NCBI GenBank assembly: GCA_002499945.1
Contig: DKYP01000137.1
Location: 1 to 17,560, forward strand
Direction: 5' to 3'
Source of the DNA: Lachnoclostridium sp. UBA7097
Lineage (GTDB): Bacteria; Bacillota; Clostridia; Lachnospirales; Lachnospiraceae
Length of the DNA stretch: 17,560 nucleotides
The notes beneath the pieces are model-generated. The model had not been told where the DNA came from and made no database searches. It saw nothing but the letters and a program-made list of their open reading frames with translations. The position numbers and the translations under genes were made by a program. Positions 1 to 5,923 of the stretch are shown piece by piece (the stretch's first letter is position 1; every line of letters begins with the position of its first letter).

Positions 1-27
1 TGTCCACGTTTATAGGTCATGTGGACA
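1..27. repeat. short inverted repeat at window edge
   Basis: TGTCCAC (1-7) and GTGGACA (21-27) form a perfect 7-base inverted repeat around a 13-base centre. It has no T-run, so it is not a terminator. It could be a protein-binding site. It is cut off at the left edge, so more of the structure may lie outside. Only the repeat is seen; the function is unknown. Confidence 0.4.
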
Positions 28-69
28 AATAAGAACAGCCAGATAAAATAAAAGTTCTGCCATTACTAC

Positions 70-103
70 CCCACTTTCCCCATGAATGTGGGGAATAAGT
101 GGG
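70..103. other. strong stem-loop in non-coding DNA
   Basis: CCCACTTTCCCC (70-81) pairs with GGGGA (90-94) and AAGTGGG (97-103): a 12-base-pair stem with a two-base bulge and an 8-base loop. There is no T-run on either strand, so a simple terminator is unlikely. It lies upstream of the toxin promoter in a stretch (1-190) where I see no credible gene. It may be an RNA structure or a protein-binding cruciform. Confidence 0.5.
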
Positions 104-155
104 TGAATAAAGAAAGCCAGATAAGGTTCTGAATTGTACCAAGAATAAAACGATA

Positions 156-184
156 TTGCCCAATAACAGAAATTGTGATATATT
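156..184 (+). promoter_or_regulatory. predicted promoter of the type I toxin mRNA
   Basis: TTGCCC (156-161) and TATATT (179-184) are separated by 17 bases, and a TG one base before the -10 makes it an extended -10 promoter. The predicted start near 191 gives a leader of about 60 bases before the toxin gene. This is inferred from consensus match and position. Confidence 0.6.
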
Positions 185-219
185 ATTTGCATGGACAACC
201 GTGTTACAGGGTGCGTTGG

Positions 220-245
220 CCTCATTCTAAAGAGAATGGGGGTGA
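220..245 (+). promoter_or_regulatory. toxin leader hairpin overlapping the ribosome binding site
   Basis: CCTCATTCT (220-228) can pair with AGAATGGGG (233-241) around a 4-base AAAG loop. The 3' arm runs into the G-rich ribosome binding site GGGGGTG that ends about 7 bases before the toxin ATG at 251. The fold would hide part of that site, the usual way toxin translation is delayed in type I systems. The pairing is seen; the regulatory role is inferred. Confidence 0.55.
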
Positions 246-250
246 TGCCT

Positions 251-340
251 ATGAAAAATCATTTTGATTTTAAGGATTTAATGACTTTTGGTCTTTTTAT
301 CCTGGCATTGCTTACATTCGTGTTTACGTTTTGTAAGTAG
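251..340 (+). CDS. small membrane toxin of a type I toxin-antitoxin locus (holin-like toxin type)
   Basis: A 29-residue peptide with charged residues at the N-terminus (MKNHFDFKD), one hydrophobic helix from about residue 10 to 28 (core GLFILALLTFVF) and a C-terminal CK. This resembles the short putative holin-like toxins of Firmicutes, single-span peptides that depolarise the membrane when overproduced and are held down by an antisense RNA. The very strong ribosome binding site (GGGGGTG) is partly locked in a leader hairpin. The gene has its own extended -10 promoter, and a convergent promoter with a terminator-like hairpin lies just downstream, the classic type I layout. It is too short for standard gene calling. 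Family assignment rests on size, hydrophobicity and context. Alternatives are another small membrane peptide or a leader peptide. Confidence 0.7.
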   Translation: MKNHFDFKDLMTFGLFILALLTFVFTFCK

Positions 341-349
341 CCTTACATA

Positions 350-439
350 GCAAAAGCCACCCTGATACTTTGGCTAGTGATGGGCGGCTTTGCTACCATA
401 TTCATTCGGTCAACCCCTTGTGGGCGGTTGTTCTTTTGT
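350..439 (-). ncRNA. predicted antisense antitoxin RNA, about 90 nt
   Basis: Predicted minus-strand RNA starting near 439, downstream of the promoter at 446-474, and ending at a hairpin (353-391; AAAGCC and CCC pairing with GGG and GGCTTT around one mismatch) followed on that strand by TTTT. It is complementary to the 3' untranslated part of the toxin mRNA (stop at 340, terminator at 411-437), so the two transcripts overlap tail to tail by roughly 85 bases. This matches the TxpA/RatA and Fst arrangements. Both ends are predictions. Confidence 0.6.
411..437 (+). terminator. predicted terminator of the toxin mRNA
   Basis: CAACC (411-415) pairs with GGTTG (426-430), with extra C-G pairing inside the loop, followed by TTCTTTT. 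It ends the rightward toxin transcript just before the antisense promoter. Confidence 0.55.
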
Positions 440-445
440 ATATCT

Positions 446-474
446 AATATAGCATATCTGCAGCCAGATTTCAA
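446..474 (-). promoter_or_regulatory. predicted promoter of the antitoxin RNA
   Basis: On the minus strand, TTGAAA (469-474) and TATATT (446-451) are 17 bases apart, and TGC precedes the -10 (extended -10). It points left into the toxin 3' region. A strong promoter with no reading frame behind it fits a regulatory antisense RNA. Confidence 0.65.
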
Positions 475-538
475 GAGCCTTCTTTATTTGGAAAATACTG
501 GAAAATATCCCCTATATCACAATGGAATTAAGACAATT

Positions 539-570
539 AAAAAACAGAGTGTTAAAACCCTGTCTTTTTT
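539..570. terminator. bidirectional terminator between toxin locus and repressor
   Basis: ACAGAGT (544-550) pairs with ACCCTGT (557-563) with one mismatch. A T-run follows on the plus strand (565-571) and a run of six A precedes the stem (539-544), giving T on the minus strand. It lies just past the repressor stop codon at 578, so it most likely ends the leftward repressor mRNA. Confidence 0.55.
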
Positions 571-577
571 TGTGTTA

Positions 578-790
578 TTATTCTTCTTTATCTGGCACAT
601 ATTCCAAAATATCAGATATTTCACAATTAAAAACTTTACAAAGATTATTCAGCATATCTTTATCAAGCCGTTGGATAGTTTCATCATATAAAGCAGATAC
701 GGTATTAGGGCGTATATTAGCTGCTTGTGCAAGTTGTTTTCTATTCATTTTATGTTTTCCAAGTTGGTCGGATACTTTTATTCTAATCAT
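578..790 (-). CDS. Cro/CI-type helix-turn-helix repressor
   Basis: A 70-residue protein consisting almost entirely of one HTH_3/Xre-type domain. The predicted turn region is RKQLAQAANIRPNTVSALYD at about residues 17-36, followed by helices ending in CEISDILEYVP, typical of single-domain phage regulators. I chose the ATG at 790: AGGAGG at 802-807 lies about 11 bases upstream, while the GTG at 802 would overlap that site. It is transcribed leftward from a near-consensus promoter (819-847), divergent from the antirepressor operon, the usual lysogeny-switch geometry. It probably binds the 13-base inverted repeat between the genes, repressing the rightward promoter and controlling itself. The fold is clear; operator choice is inferred. 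Confidence 0.85.
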   Translation of the reverse strand: MIRIKVSDQLGKHKMNRKQLAQAANIRPNTVSALYDETIQRLDKDMLNNLCKVFNCEISDILEYVPDKEE

Positions 791-818
791 GTGGAAAAAC
801 ACCTCCTAAGATATATTA

Positions 819-847
819 ATTATATAGAAAATATGAATATAAGTCAA
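819..847 (-). promoter_or_regulatory. leftward promoter of the repressor gene
   Basis: On the minus strand, TTGACT (842-847) is followed 17 bases later by TATAAT (819-824). The predicted start near 812 gives a leader of about 20 bases that contains AGGAGG. This is a five-of-six -35 with a perfect -10. Confidence 0.8.
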
Positions 848-865
848 TAAAAGATTAAAAATAAC

Positions 866-935
866 TTTAAATGATATTGACAAATAGATTCAAGCGATAT
901 ATAATGCCTTTAAAAGTTATTTAATATCGTTTAAA
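866..935. promoter_or_regulatory. candidate operator pair around the rightward promoter
   Basis: TTTAAATGATATT (866-878) and AATATCGTTTAAA (923-935) are inverted copies matching at 12 of 13 positions. The first overlaps the -35 of the rightward promoter and the second lies about 18 bases after its -10. A related partial copy, TTTAATATC, recurs at 941-949, 21 bases after the same string at 920-928. The repressor at 578-790 is the obvious candidate ligand. The repeats are seen; binding is inferred. Confidence 0.6.
877..905 (+). promoter_or_regulatory. rightward promoter of the antirepressor operon
   Basis: TTGACA (877-882), a 17-base spacer and TATAAT (900-905): a perfect consensus housekeeping promoter. 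The start near 912 gives a leader of about 160 bases before the gene at 1070. A promoter this strong needs repression in the integrated state, matching the operator-like repeats that flank it. Confidence 0.85.
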
Positions 936-1069
936 TAGCTTTTAATATCAATAATCCATTTCATACTCTAGTGAAATAACAACTTCTTATCTGGCTATCT
1001 GACAGCCACAAGAAACCATAAACATTGTTTAGTACAGTTTTCTTACGAAATGCGAAGTAGGTGATTTTA

Positions 1070-1744
1070 TTGAACGAAATTGAAAAGATTAACAACACAG
1101 AACTGGCAGTCAAAGTGTACCAGAATCAACGAGTTGTAACATTCAAAGACATTGACACAGTACACGAAAGGCCAGAGGGAACGGCAAACAAAAGATTTAT
1201 TGACAACAAGAAACGTTTTATTGAAGGGGAAGATTTTTTCACAGTGAGCAATTCCGAAATTCGGAAAAGCCGCATAATTTCTATATCCGACAATGATTAT
1301 ATGGATAAGACATTGATTACAGAAAGTGGTTATCTAATGTTAGTCAAGTCCTTTACAGATGATTTGGCATGGGACGTACAGCGGCAGTTAGTAAAAAACT
1401 ATTTCAGGAAACCAGTATTGAAGCTGCCTAAACTAATCTGCATGGCAGATGTAGAGGAAAAAGAGCCATATGCAAGGCCTTACAAGACCGACAGCGGCGG
1501 CATTGTGTTAATGAATGATATGGTTTTTAACCTTGCACCAAGTGAAATGGAGCATTTAAGCCGCTTTGTTTCAGAATTGGAGAAACAGGACATAGAACAT
1601 ATAGAATATGTTGTATCTTCATTCCTTAAAAGCATGAAGAAAAGCAGGAAGCTTGAAGAAATTGCTTCATGGGGTTTAAGGAAGAAAGAAGAACAAAAAA
1701 CATTACTGCAAGATAAAGCTGTACAGCAGGCAGATATTAGATGA
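1070..1744 (+). CDS. phage antirepressor with ORF6N domain
   Basis: A 224-residue protein with an N-terminal ORF6N (KilA-N/Bro-related) domain, about residues 15-110. Signature stretches are RVVTFKDIDTVHERPEGTA and, near its end, LITESGYLMLVKSF and QRQLVKNYF. Such proteins act as antirepressors or DNA-binding regulators in phages, often promoting lytic growth. The C-terminal third is acidic then basic, without a domain I recognise. I chose the TTG at 1070 because AGGTG ends about 6 bases upstream and family members begin MNEI; a GTG at 1061 would overlap that site. It is the first gene of the rightward operon driven by the consensus promoter at 877-905. DNA targets are unknown. Confidence 0.85.
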   Translation: MNEIEKINNTELAVKVYQNQRVVTFKDIDTVHERPEGTANKRFIDNKKRFIEGEDFFTVSNSEIRKSRIISISDNDYMDKTLITESGYLMLVKSFTDDLAWDVQRQLVKNYFRKPVLKLPKLICMADVEEKEPYARPYKTDSGGIVLMNDMVFNLAPSEMEHLSRFVSELEKQDIEHIEYVVSSFLKSMKKSRKLEEIASWGLRKKEEQKTLLQDKAVQQADIR

Positions 1745-1823
1745 TTATTTCAAATGTCATGCAGGGTAAAAAGGAAATATATGGTAAATTTTAAAACTAA
1801 AATTGCAGAAAGGGGATATTTTT

Positions 1824-2075
1824 ATGCGTTTTTTCAGAAGGATTAAAGCAAAAATTTATGGCTGGGAAAGACAGCCAGGCAAAGCAAAAGCAGAACAGCT
1901 TTCAAGCTATTACCGCACTAAATTTTTTAGTAACGAGGCTTTACAACTTCTCACGAAAGATGATTTTATGAACCTTGTACATATTGCACATTATGCTGGT
2001 ACAGGTGTTGCAACAGCCATTAAAGCAGCGTTCTGCCTTGGATACCATGCAGGGAAAGGCAAGGTTGCAGAATGA
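1824..2075 (+). CDS. small basic protein, unknown function
   Basis: An 83-residue protein starting MRFFRRIKAK, basic at the N-terminus and ending in a Gly- and Ala-rich stretch (GYHAGKGK). AAAGGGG lies about 8 bases before the ATG at 1824, which I prefer over the TTG at 1803. It ends at 2075, overlapping the next gene by four bases (ATGA), so the two are translationally coupled. I recognise no domain. The short helical C-terminus resembles many small accessory proteins of phages and conjugative elements, but no function can be assigned. Position between an antirepressor and a DNA-binding protein suggests an early regulatory or accessory role, which is only inference. Confidence 0.7.
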   Translation: MRFFRRIKAKIYGWERQPGKAKAEQLSSYYRTKFFSNEALQLLTKDDFMNLVHIAHYAGTGVATAIKAAFCLGYHAGKGKVAE

Positions 2076-2617
2076 ACAGGACAGCAAAACAAAGGGAAGA
2101 ACTGGCATATAAAAGTTTTAGTAAAATGAACCAGCTTGAAAAAACAGCCAGTGATGAATTGTTAAACATGGGTTTTTCTTACAAGCATGTTGGAACATAT
2201 TATTTAAGGGACGCTGTTATATTTGCAGCCAGGGAAAAGCCAGGGCAGTACCAGACATCAAGGGAACTTATGGGAAAAATAAATACAATGGTATCAAACA
2301 AGCATGGATTGAAAAGGGAAACAGCTATTACACAGATGGGATATTCCATAGAGTGTGCATTTGCTTATGGTAACACAGATTATTTACTTGAAATATTTAA
2401 GGGTACATATGACTACGAAAAAAACAAGGTAAGCAATGCCACTTTTATTTTGACTACAGCAGAGAAAATCAAACAGGATATGGCAGCAGGACAGTGTTTT
2501 AATGCAACACAGCTTAGAATTTTAATACAGGGTGAAGTTGAAAACATCACAGATTTTATAACACTTAGCAACCTGTACGGGATTGTACATGCACTGGAGG
2601 GCGGCAGCATGGCATGA
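2072..2617 (+). CDS. stand-alone Spo0A C-terminal-domain-like DNA-binding protein
   Basis: A 181-residue protein whose central part, about residues 27-130, follows the DNA-binding domain of the sporulation regulator Spo0A (Spo0A_C). Matching landmarks in order are LLNMGFSYKHVGTYYLRDA (in Spo0A, LGIPAHIKGYxYLRxAI), a middle segment ending GLKRETAITQMGYSIECAFAYG (TTASRVERAIRHAIEVAW.RG), IFKGTYDYEK (FGYTV) and SNATFILTTAEKI (TNSEFIAMIADKL). It has no receiver domain, so it would not be switched by phosphorelay. A C-terminal tail of about 50 residues is extra. In hosts the domain binds 0A boxes (TGTCGAA). Here it may regulate the element or interfere with host sporulation genes. It is coupled to the upstream gene by overlap. 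The domain call comes from motif memory, not a search. Confidence 0.75.
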   Translation: MNRTAKQREELAYKSFSKMNQLEKTASDELLNMGFSYKHVGTYYLRDAVIFAAREKPGQYQTSRELMGKINTMVSNKHGLKRETAITQMGYSIECAFAYGNTDYLLEIFKGTYDYEKNKVSNATFILTTAEKIKQDMAAGQCFNATQLRILIQGEVENITDFITLSNLYGIVHALEGGSMA

Positions 2618-2662
2618 ACCATTATCAAAAAGACTTTTACAGTGCAGGGAAAGGGGGTTTTT

Positions 2663-2965
2663 ATGGCTACTAAAGCAGCACTTGAAGCAGAACTGGAAGA
2701 AACCAGGGCAAAGTTAAAAAAGTACATGCAATGGCTTATAGAAAGCGAAGAAAAATATAATAAGCTGGTGGATGAAAAGGAAACACTTCTTGAAGGACTT
2801 CCAGCATACAGGCAGGCAATGACCAGAAATGAAAACCTGGAAATAATCAACAAGGCAAATGAAGAAACCATTGCCAGGCTGAAGAATAAACTTGCTGCAT
2901 ATGAGGCTGAAAATTTCCAGTTACGGGAAGTTACCAAAAATATCAATGAGCCACATAACTTCTAA
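2663..2965 (+). CDS. small coiled-coil protein, unknown function
   Basis: A 100-residue, highly charged protein (rich in Glu, Lys, Ala and Leu) predicted to be almost entirely helical. Heptad-like segments run from about residue 5 to 45 (ALEAELEETRAKLKKYM) and from 60 to 90 (NKANEETIARLKNKLAAYEA). AAAGGGGG sits about 6 bases before the ATG at 2663, so I prefer that start over the GTG at 2642. It is the last gene of the rightward operon, followed by a hairpin terminator at 2985-3020. There is no signal peptide or membrane segment. It could be a scaffold or interaction partner for the Spo0A-like protein or the integrase, but nothing in the sequence shows this. Confidence 0.7.
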   Translation: MATKAALEAELEETRAKLKKYMQWLIESEEKYNKLVDEKETLLEGLPAYRQAMTRNENLEIINKANEETIARLKNKLAAYEAENFQLREVTKNINEPHNF

Positions 2966-2984
2966 GAAGAACAGAAAAAAGGAT

Positions 2985-3020
2985 AAGGGGGGCAGTACAA
3001 AGATATTGTTTCCCCTTTTT
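2985..3020 (+). terminator. predicted terminator before the integrase gene
   Basis: AAGGGG (2985-2990) pairs with CCCCTT (3012-3017), extended by two G-T pairs, with a nested ACAA/TTGT pairing in the loop and a T-run at 3016-3020. It separates the regulatory operon from the integrase. I see no convincing promoter between it and the integrase start. Confidence 0.6.
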
Positions 3021-3114
3021 CACATTAACGGGCAGACCGGGGAATGCATATGCCAGATGGTTTGGTTATGCGCATCACAGAGTGCATGAAAGCAGGCAGG
3101 GGAGGTAAAAACTT

Positions 3115-4353
3115 ATGGCAGATAAAAGGAAAGACAGCAACGGCAGGATTATGCCAGAGAATGTCACACAGAGAAAAGACGGCACTTATATGTGGCGTAA
3201 ATCCATAGACGGGAAAAAGTATTGTGTATATGGTAAAACATTAGGCGAGATTAAACAAAAGAAAGATATAGCACTGGGAGAAATCCGTAAAGGTGAATAC
3301 AAAGGCAAACGTGAAAGAATGAAGGAAGAAAAAGAAACAGCCATAAATGATATTACACTGAATGAGTGGTTTTCCCAGTGGGAGGAAGCCTACAGGGTGG
3401 GAAATGTGAAAGAAACCACGCTGAATAATGAACATCTTCTGTATATGAAATATTTTTCTAAAACTATTGGGCAGATGAAAATAAAAAGCATACGCCAGAT
3501 AGACATAACAAACATATTAAACACACTGAATAAAGACGGGCAAAGTTATAACAGCCTTGCACAGTATACTGGGATTTTGTCTTTAATGTTCAATGATGCT
3601 GCAAGTAACGGGCTTGTGGACAACAACCCGGCAAAGGGGGCATTAAAAGTAAGGAAACAGGACGCAAAAGAAAAAAGAATACTGACAGAGCAGGAGGAAC
3701 AACGTTTTATAGATTTTGTGAAGAATGACAGATGTTATAAAAAATATGCGCCTTTATTTATCACTGGTTTTGGTACTGGCATGAGGATAGGCGAAATATT
3801 AAGCCTTACATGGAAAGACATTGATTTTAAAAATAATTCTATCCACGTAGACAAAACTTTATATAGATTACATGATTATGTAAAACAGGGAGGGAAAACC
3901 AAACTTATTATAACAACACCAAAAACAAAAAGTTCTGTAAGAAATGTGCCTATGCTGGGAAAAGTTAAGGAAGCCTTACTGGAACAAAGAAAGAACAGAA
4001 GTAAGCAGAACACAGTTTCTATTGACGGATATAAGGATTTTGTTTTTATTAGCAGGTCTGGAAATGTATTTTATTATGACAATATAAGGGAAACCATAAA
4101 ACGCATAACAGGCAAAATGAACAATGAAGAAAAAGAAGCGGCAGAAGCAGAGGGCAGAGAGCCAGTAATATTTGAAAATTTTACCCCTCATTGTATGCGC
4201 CATACATTCGCTACCAGGTGTTATGAGAAGGGCATGAGGGAAAAAGTCATACAGAAAATTTTAGGACACAGTAAAATTGATATGACAATGAATGTTTATA
4301 CACATACCACAGATGAAATGATAAAGGAAGATTTGAGGAAAATGGAGGAATGA
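3115..4353 (+). CDS. int: tyrosine recombinase (integrase), Tn916/phage type
   Basis: A 412-residue site-specific recombinase. Domains in order: an N-terminal arm-binding segment (about 1-65, with VTQRKDGTYMWRKSIDGKKY, as in Tn916-like integrases), a SAM-like core-binding domain (about 80-180, TLNEWFSQWE) and the catalytic domain (about 188-400). The catalytic residues are visible: Arg224 (TGMRIGE), Lys270 or Lys272 (TPKTKSS), His359 and Arg362 (HCMRHTF), His385 (LGHS) and the nucleophile Tyr395 (NVYTH). The set is complete, so the enzyme should be active. GGAGG lies about 8 bases before the ATG. A terminator and five TTTTACAC repeats follow, so the attachment site should lie between 4,400 and 4,615, directly before the truncated portal gene. 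Confidence 0.97.
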   Translation: MADKRKDSNGRIMPENVTQRKDGTYMWRKSIDGKKYCVYGKTLGEIKQKKDIALGEIRKGEYKGKRERMKEEKETAINDITLNEWFSQWEEAYRVGNVKETTLNNEHLLYMKYFSKTIGQMKIKSIRQIDITNILNTLNKDGQSYNSLAQYTGILSLMFNDAASNGLVDNNPAKGALKVRKQDAKEKRILTEQEEQRFIDFVKNDRCYKKYAPLFITGFGTGMRIGEILSLTWKDIDFKNNSIHVDKTLYRLHDYVKQGGKTKLIITTPKTKSSVRNVPMLGKVKEALLEQRKNRSKQNTVSIDGYKDFVFISRSGNVFYYDNIRETIKRITGKMNNEEKEAAEAEGREPVIFENFTPHCMRHTFATRCYEKGMREKVIQKILGHSKIDMTMNVYTHTTDEMIKEDLRKMEE

Positions 4354-4358
4354 ACAAA

Positions 4359-4402
4359 AGAGGAAATATACAATTACTGTTGCATATTTCCTCTAAATTT
4401 TT
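4359..4402 (+). terminator. intrinsic terminator of the integrase gene
   Basis: AGAGGAAATAT (4359-4369) pairs perfectly with ATATTTCCTCT (4384-4394), with further CAA/TTG pairing in the loop, followed by AAA and a T-run at 4398-4402. It starts five bases after the integrase stop codon. Confidence 0.8.
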
Positions 4403-4467
4403 ACACAATATTTTACACATCTTTTTACACAAAAAATTTTTTTACACAATATTTTACACATCTTTTT
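4398..4467 (+). repeat. tandem integrase arm-type site array (five TTTTACAC)
   Basis: A perfect 29-base direct repeat occurs at 4398-4426 and 4439-4467. Within the array, the octamer TTTTACAC occurs five times, at 4399, 4411, 4423, 4440 and 4452, spaced 12, 12, 17 and 12 bases. Short direct repeats just beyond an integrase gene are typical arm-binding sites for the N-terminal domain of lambda- and Tn916-type integrases. The repeats are seen directly; binding by this integrase is inferred. Confidence 0.75.
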
Positions 4468-4468
4468 C

Positions 4469-4511
4469 AAACATATATTCTACAAAATAAAAGTATGATA
4501 AATATATGTTT
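4469..4511. repeat. inverted repeat near the element end
   Basis: AAACATATATT (4469-4479) and AATATATGTTT (4501-4511) form a perfect 11-base inverted repeat. A second pattern, AGTATGATAA, is directly repeated at 4492-4501 and 4556-4565. These lie between the arm-type array and the portal frame, where the core attachment site and accessory (Xis or host factor) sites are expected. The core itself cannot be fixed without the other junction. Confidence 0.5.
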
Positions 4512-4618
4512 TTAGAAAGTGGTTTAGCGGAAAGCTAGTAAGACCAGTATCTTCCAGTATGATAACAAAAACTTAAATAAAATTTTATAACAGATAAATA
4601 TTTATAAAAAAGCGCTTA

Positions 4619-5911
4619 ATGGATTATATGTACCAGAAATCAGGGTATATGCGCAGGCTGGTGGATTATTTTTCAAATATGCCAGAACTACATTACCATA
4701 TTGATACTGAGGTTACAGATATTTCATTCTTTAAAGTTAAGGAAGAAACGCTGAAAAAAAATTACATTAAATTTGCTTTCCAGTCCAGTAAATTCAACAT
4801 TGCAAATAATATCCATGACATTACTAAGAGAATGTACCTGAATGATGCCTGTTTTGCATTTGTAATTGAAACAGGGCTGGATATGTCATATTTTTTCCTT
4901 GACCCACGTTACTGCCAGATTACAAAAAATATATGTGGCAATGTTTATGGGTTTGCAATAAACAGGAGTTTATTCCCAGACAGTTATTATGAAAGCCTTC
5001 CACCAGAATTACAGAAGTTAATAGAACATTCAAAAGAAACCTCATACAATAACCTTGTTGATATACCTTACAAAAATGGTTTCTGCCTGAAATACAACAA
5101 TAACTTTATACACCTGTTCCCGCCACTGTTCCCTATGATAGCAAACATACTGCTGGTAGATGAATACAAGGATATTGCCAAAAGCAAAGCTGTTAATGAT
5201 GCATACAAGCTGTTAGTCCTGCCTGTACCTATGGAAAACGGGGAAATTGCCATGGATGAGAAAATGCTTTACCCATATGTTGAAACGGCATGTGACGTGG
5301 TACAGGAAAACATTGGTGTACTGCCCTATCCTGGTGATGTCAAATCAGTGGAATTTTCGTCCAGCAATTCTGATGACAGGGACAAGGTTGATGATGCAAC
5401 ATCACAGATGTATGCAGAACAGGGTGTAAGTGAAGCACTTATGTCTGGTGCATCAAGCGGCTCTGAACTTAAACTGTCAATTACAAATGACAGTGCTGAT
5501 ATATTCAGGATTTACCGTATACTGGAAAACTGGGTTAGTTTACAGATGAAATTACGGGATTATTTATATCCATCATACCAGTTTGTTTACAGGATAATGG
5601 ACATAACTGTATTTAACAGGAATGAAGTAATTGATGAAGAATTAAAACTTTCACAGGCAAGCCTGCCCAATAAGATGAAACTGTGTGCAGCGGCAGGGAT
5701 AACACCTGCGGCAATGCTTGGGAACACTGTTGTTGAAGGGGTTATATTCAAAGACATACTGGATATGTGGCAGCCATTGCGTAGCAGCTATACACAGTCT
5801 GGTGATGGCACAGGTGAAAGCGGCAGGCCGGAGGAAGAAGACACTGGAATAAGTGAAGGTACTGAAACACAAAGAGAAAACGGCAGCAACTCCACTGAAA
5901 ACAGGATATGA
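4619..5911 (+). CDS. phage portal protein, N-terminus missing
   Basis: A 430-residue portal protein, the ring at the packaging vertex through which DNA enters the head. The first visible residues (YMYQKSGYMRRLVDYFSNMP) match a segment that lies some dozens of residues inside family members, where a helix ending in YxRLIxYF precedes the body. Later portal-like features are the MYLNDACFAFVIE region, FFLDPRYCQI and a C-terminal acidic, Gly/Ser/Thr-rich tail. The frame is closed by a stop at 4595-4597 and still reads family-like residues (KKRL) between that stop and the ATG. No ribosome binding site precedes 4619, unlike almost every other gene here. I infer the 5' end was removed by insertion of the integrase element, so this copy is probably non-functional as it stands. 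Portal identity rests on motif memory and the protease, scaffold and capsid genes downstream. Confidence 0.8.
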   Translation: MDYMYQKSGYMRRLVDYFSNMPELHYHIDTEVTDISFFKVKEETLKKNYIKFAFQSSKFNIANNIHDITKRMYLNDACFAFVIETGLDMSYFFLDPRYCQITKNICGNVYGFAINRSLFPDSYYESLPPELQKLIEHSKETSYNNLVDIPYKNGFCLKYNNNFIHLFPPLFPMIANILLVDEYKDIAKSKAVNDAYKLLVLPVPMENGEIAMDEKMLYPYVETACDVVQENIGVLPYPGDVKSVEFSSSNSDDRDKVDDATSQMYAEQGVSEALMSGASSGSELKLSITNDSADIFRIYRILENWVSLQMKLRDYLYPSYQFVYRIMDITVFNRNEVIDEELKLSQASLPNKMKLCAAAGITPAAMLGNTVVEGVIFKDILDMWQPLRSSYTQSGDGTGESGRPEEEDTGISEGTETQRENGSNSTENRI

Positions 5912-5923
5912 AAATGATGGTAG

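Noticed and set aside
10..225. 71-codon minus-strand reading frame
   Set aside because: No ribosome binding site or recognisable domain. It crosses a strong hairpin and the toxin promoter, and its composition looks non-coding.
377..809. Plus-strand frames across the antitoxin and repressor region
   Set aside because: They overlap the antisense promoter, a terminator and the well-supported minus-strand repressor, and encode low-complexity Phe/Leu-rich sequence.
2413..2946. 177-codon minus-strand frame
   Set aside because: It is antisense to the Spo0A-like and coiled-coil genes. The Ser/Leu-rich translation is a shadow of Lys/Glu-rich codons.
3050..3190. Short frame starting ATG at 3050, considered as an excisionase
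   Set aside because: It overlaps the integrase start in another frame, has no ribosome binding site, and the peptide has no excisionase-like helix-turn-helix.
4398..4467. Repeat array considered as a small CRISPR
   Set aside because: Only two full repeats, no proper spacers, low complexity and no cas genes. The 12-base octamer period fits integrase arm sites.
44..4494. AAAATAAAAGT shared by the left region (44-54) and the element end (4484-4494) as a possible attachment core
   Set aside because: An 11-base AT-only-like match is easily random here, and the left copy is not next to any portal-like coding sequence.
1..4600. Search for terminase, replication or packaging genes in the element
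   Set aside because: None seen. The integrase, regulators and toxin locus alone cannot decide between a satellite and the end of a larger prophage.
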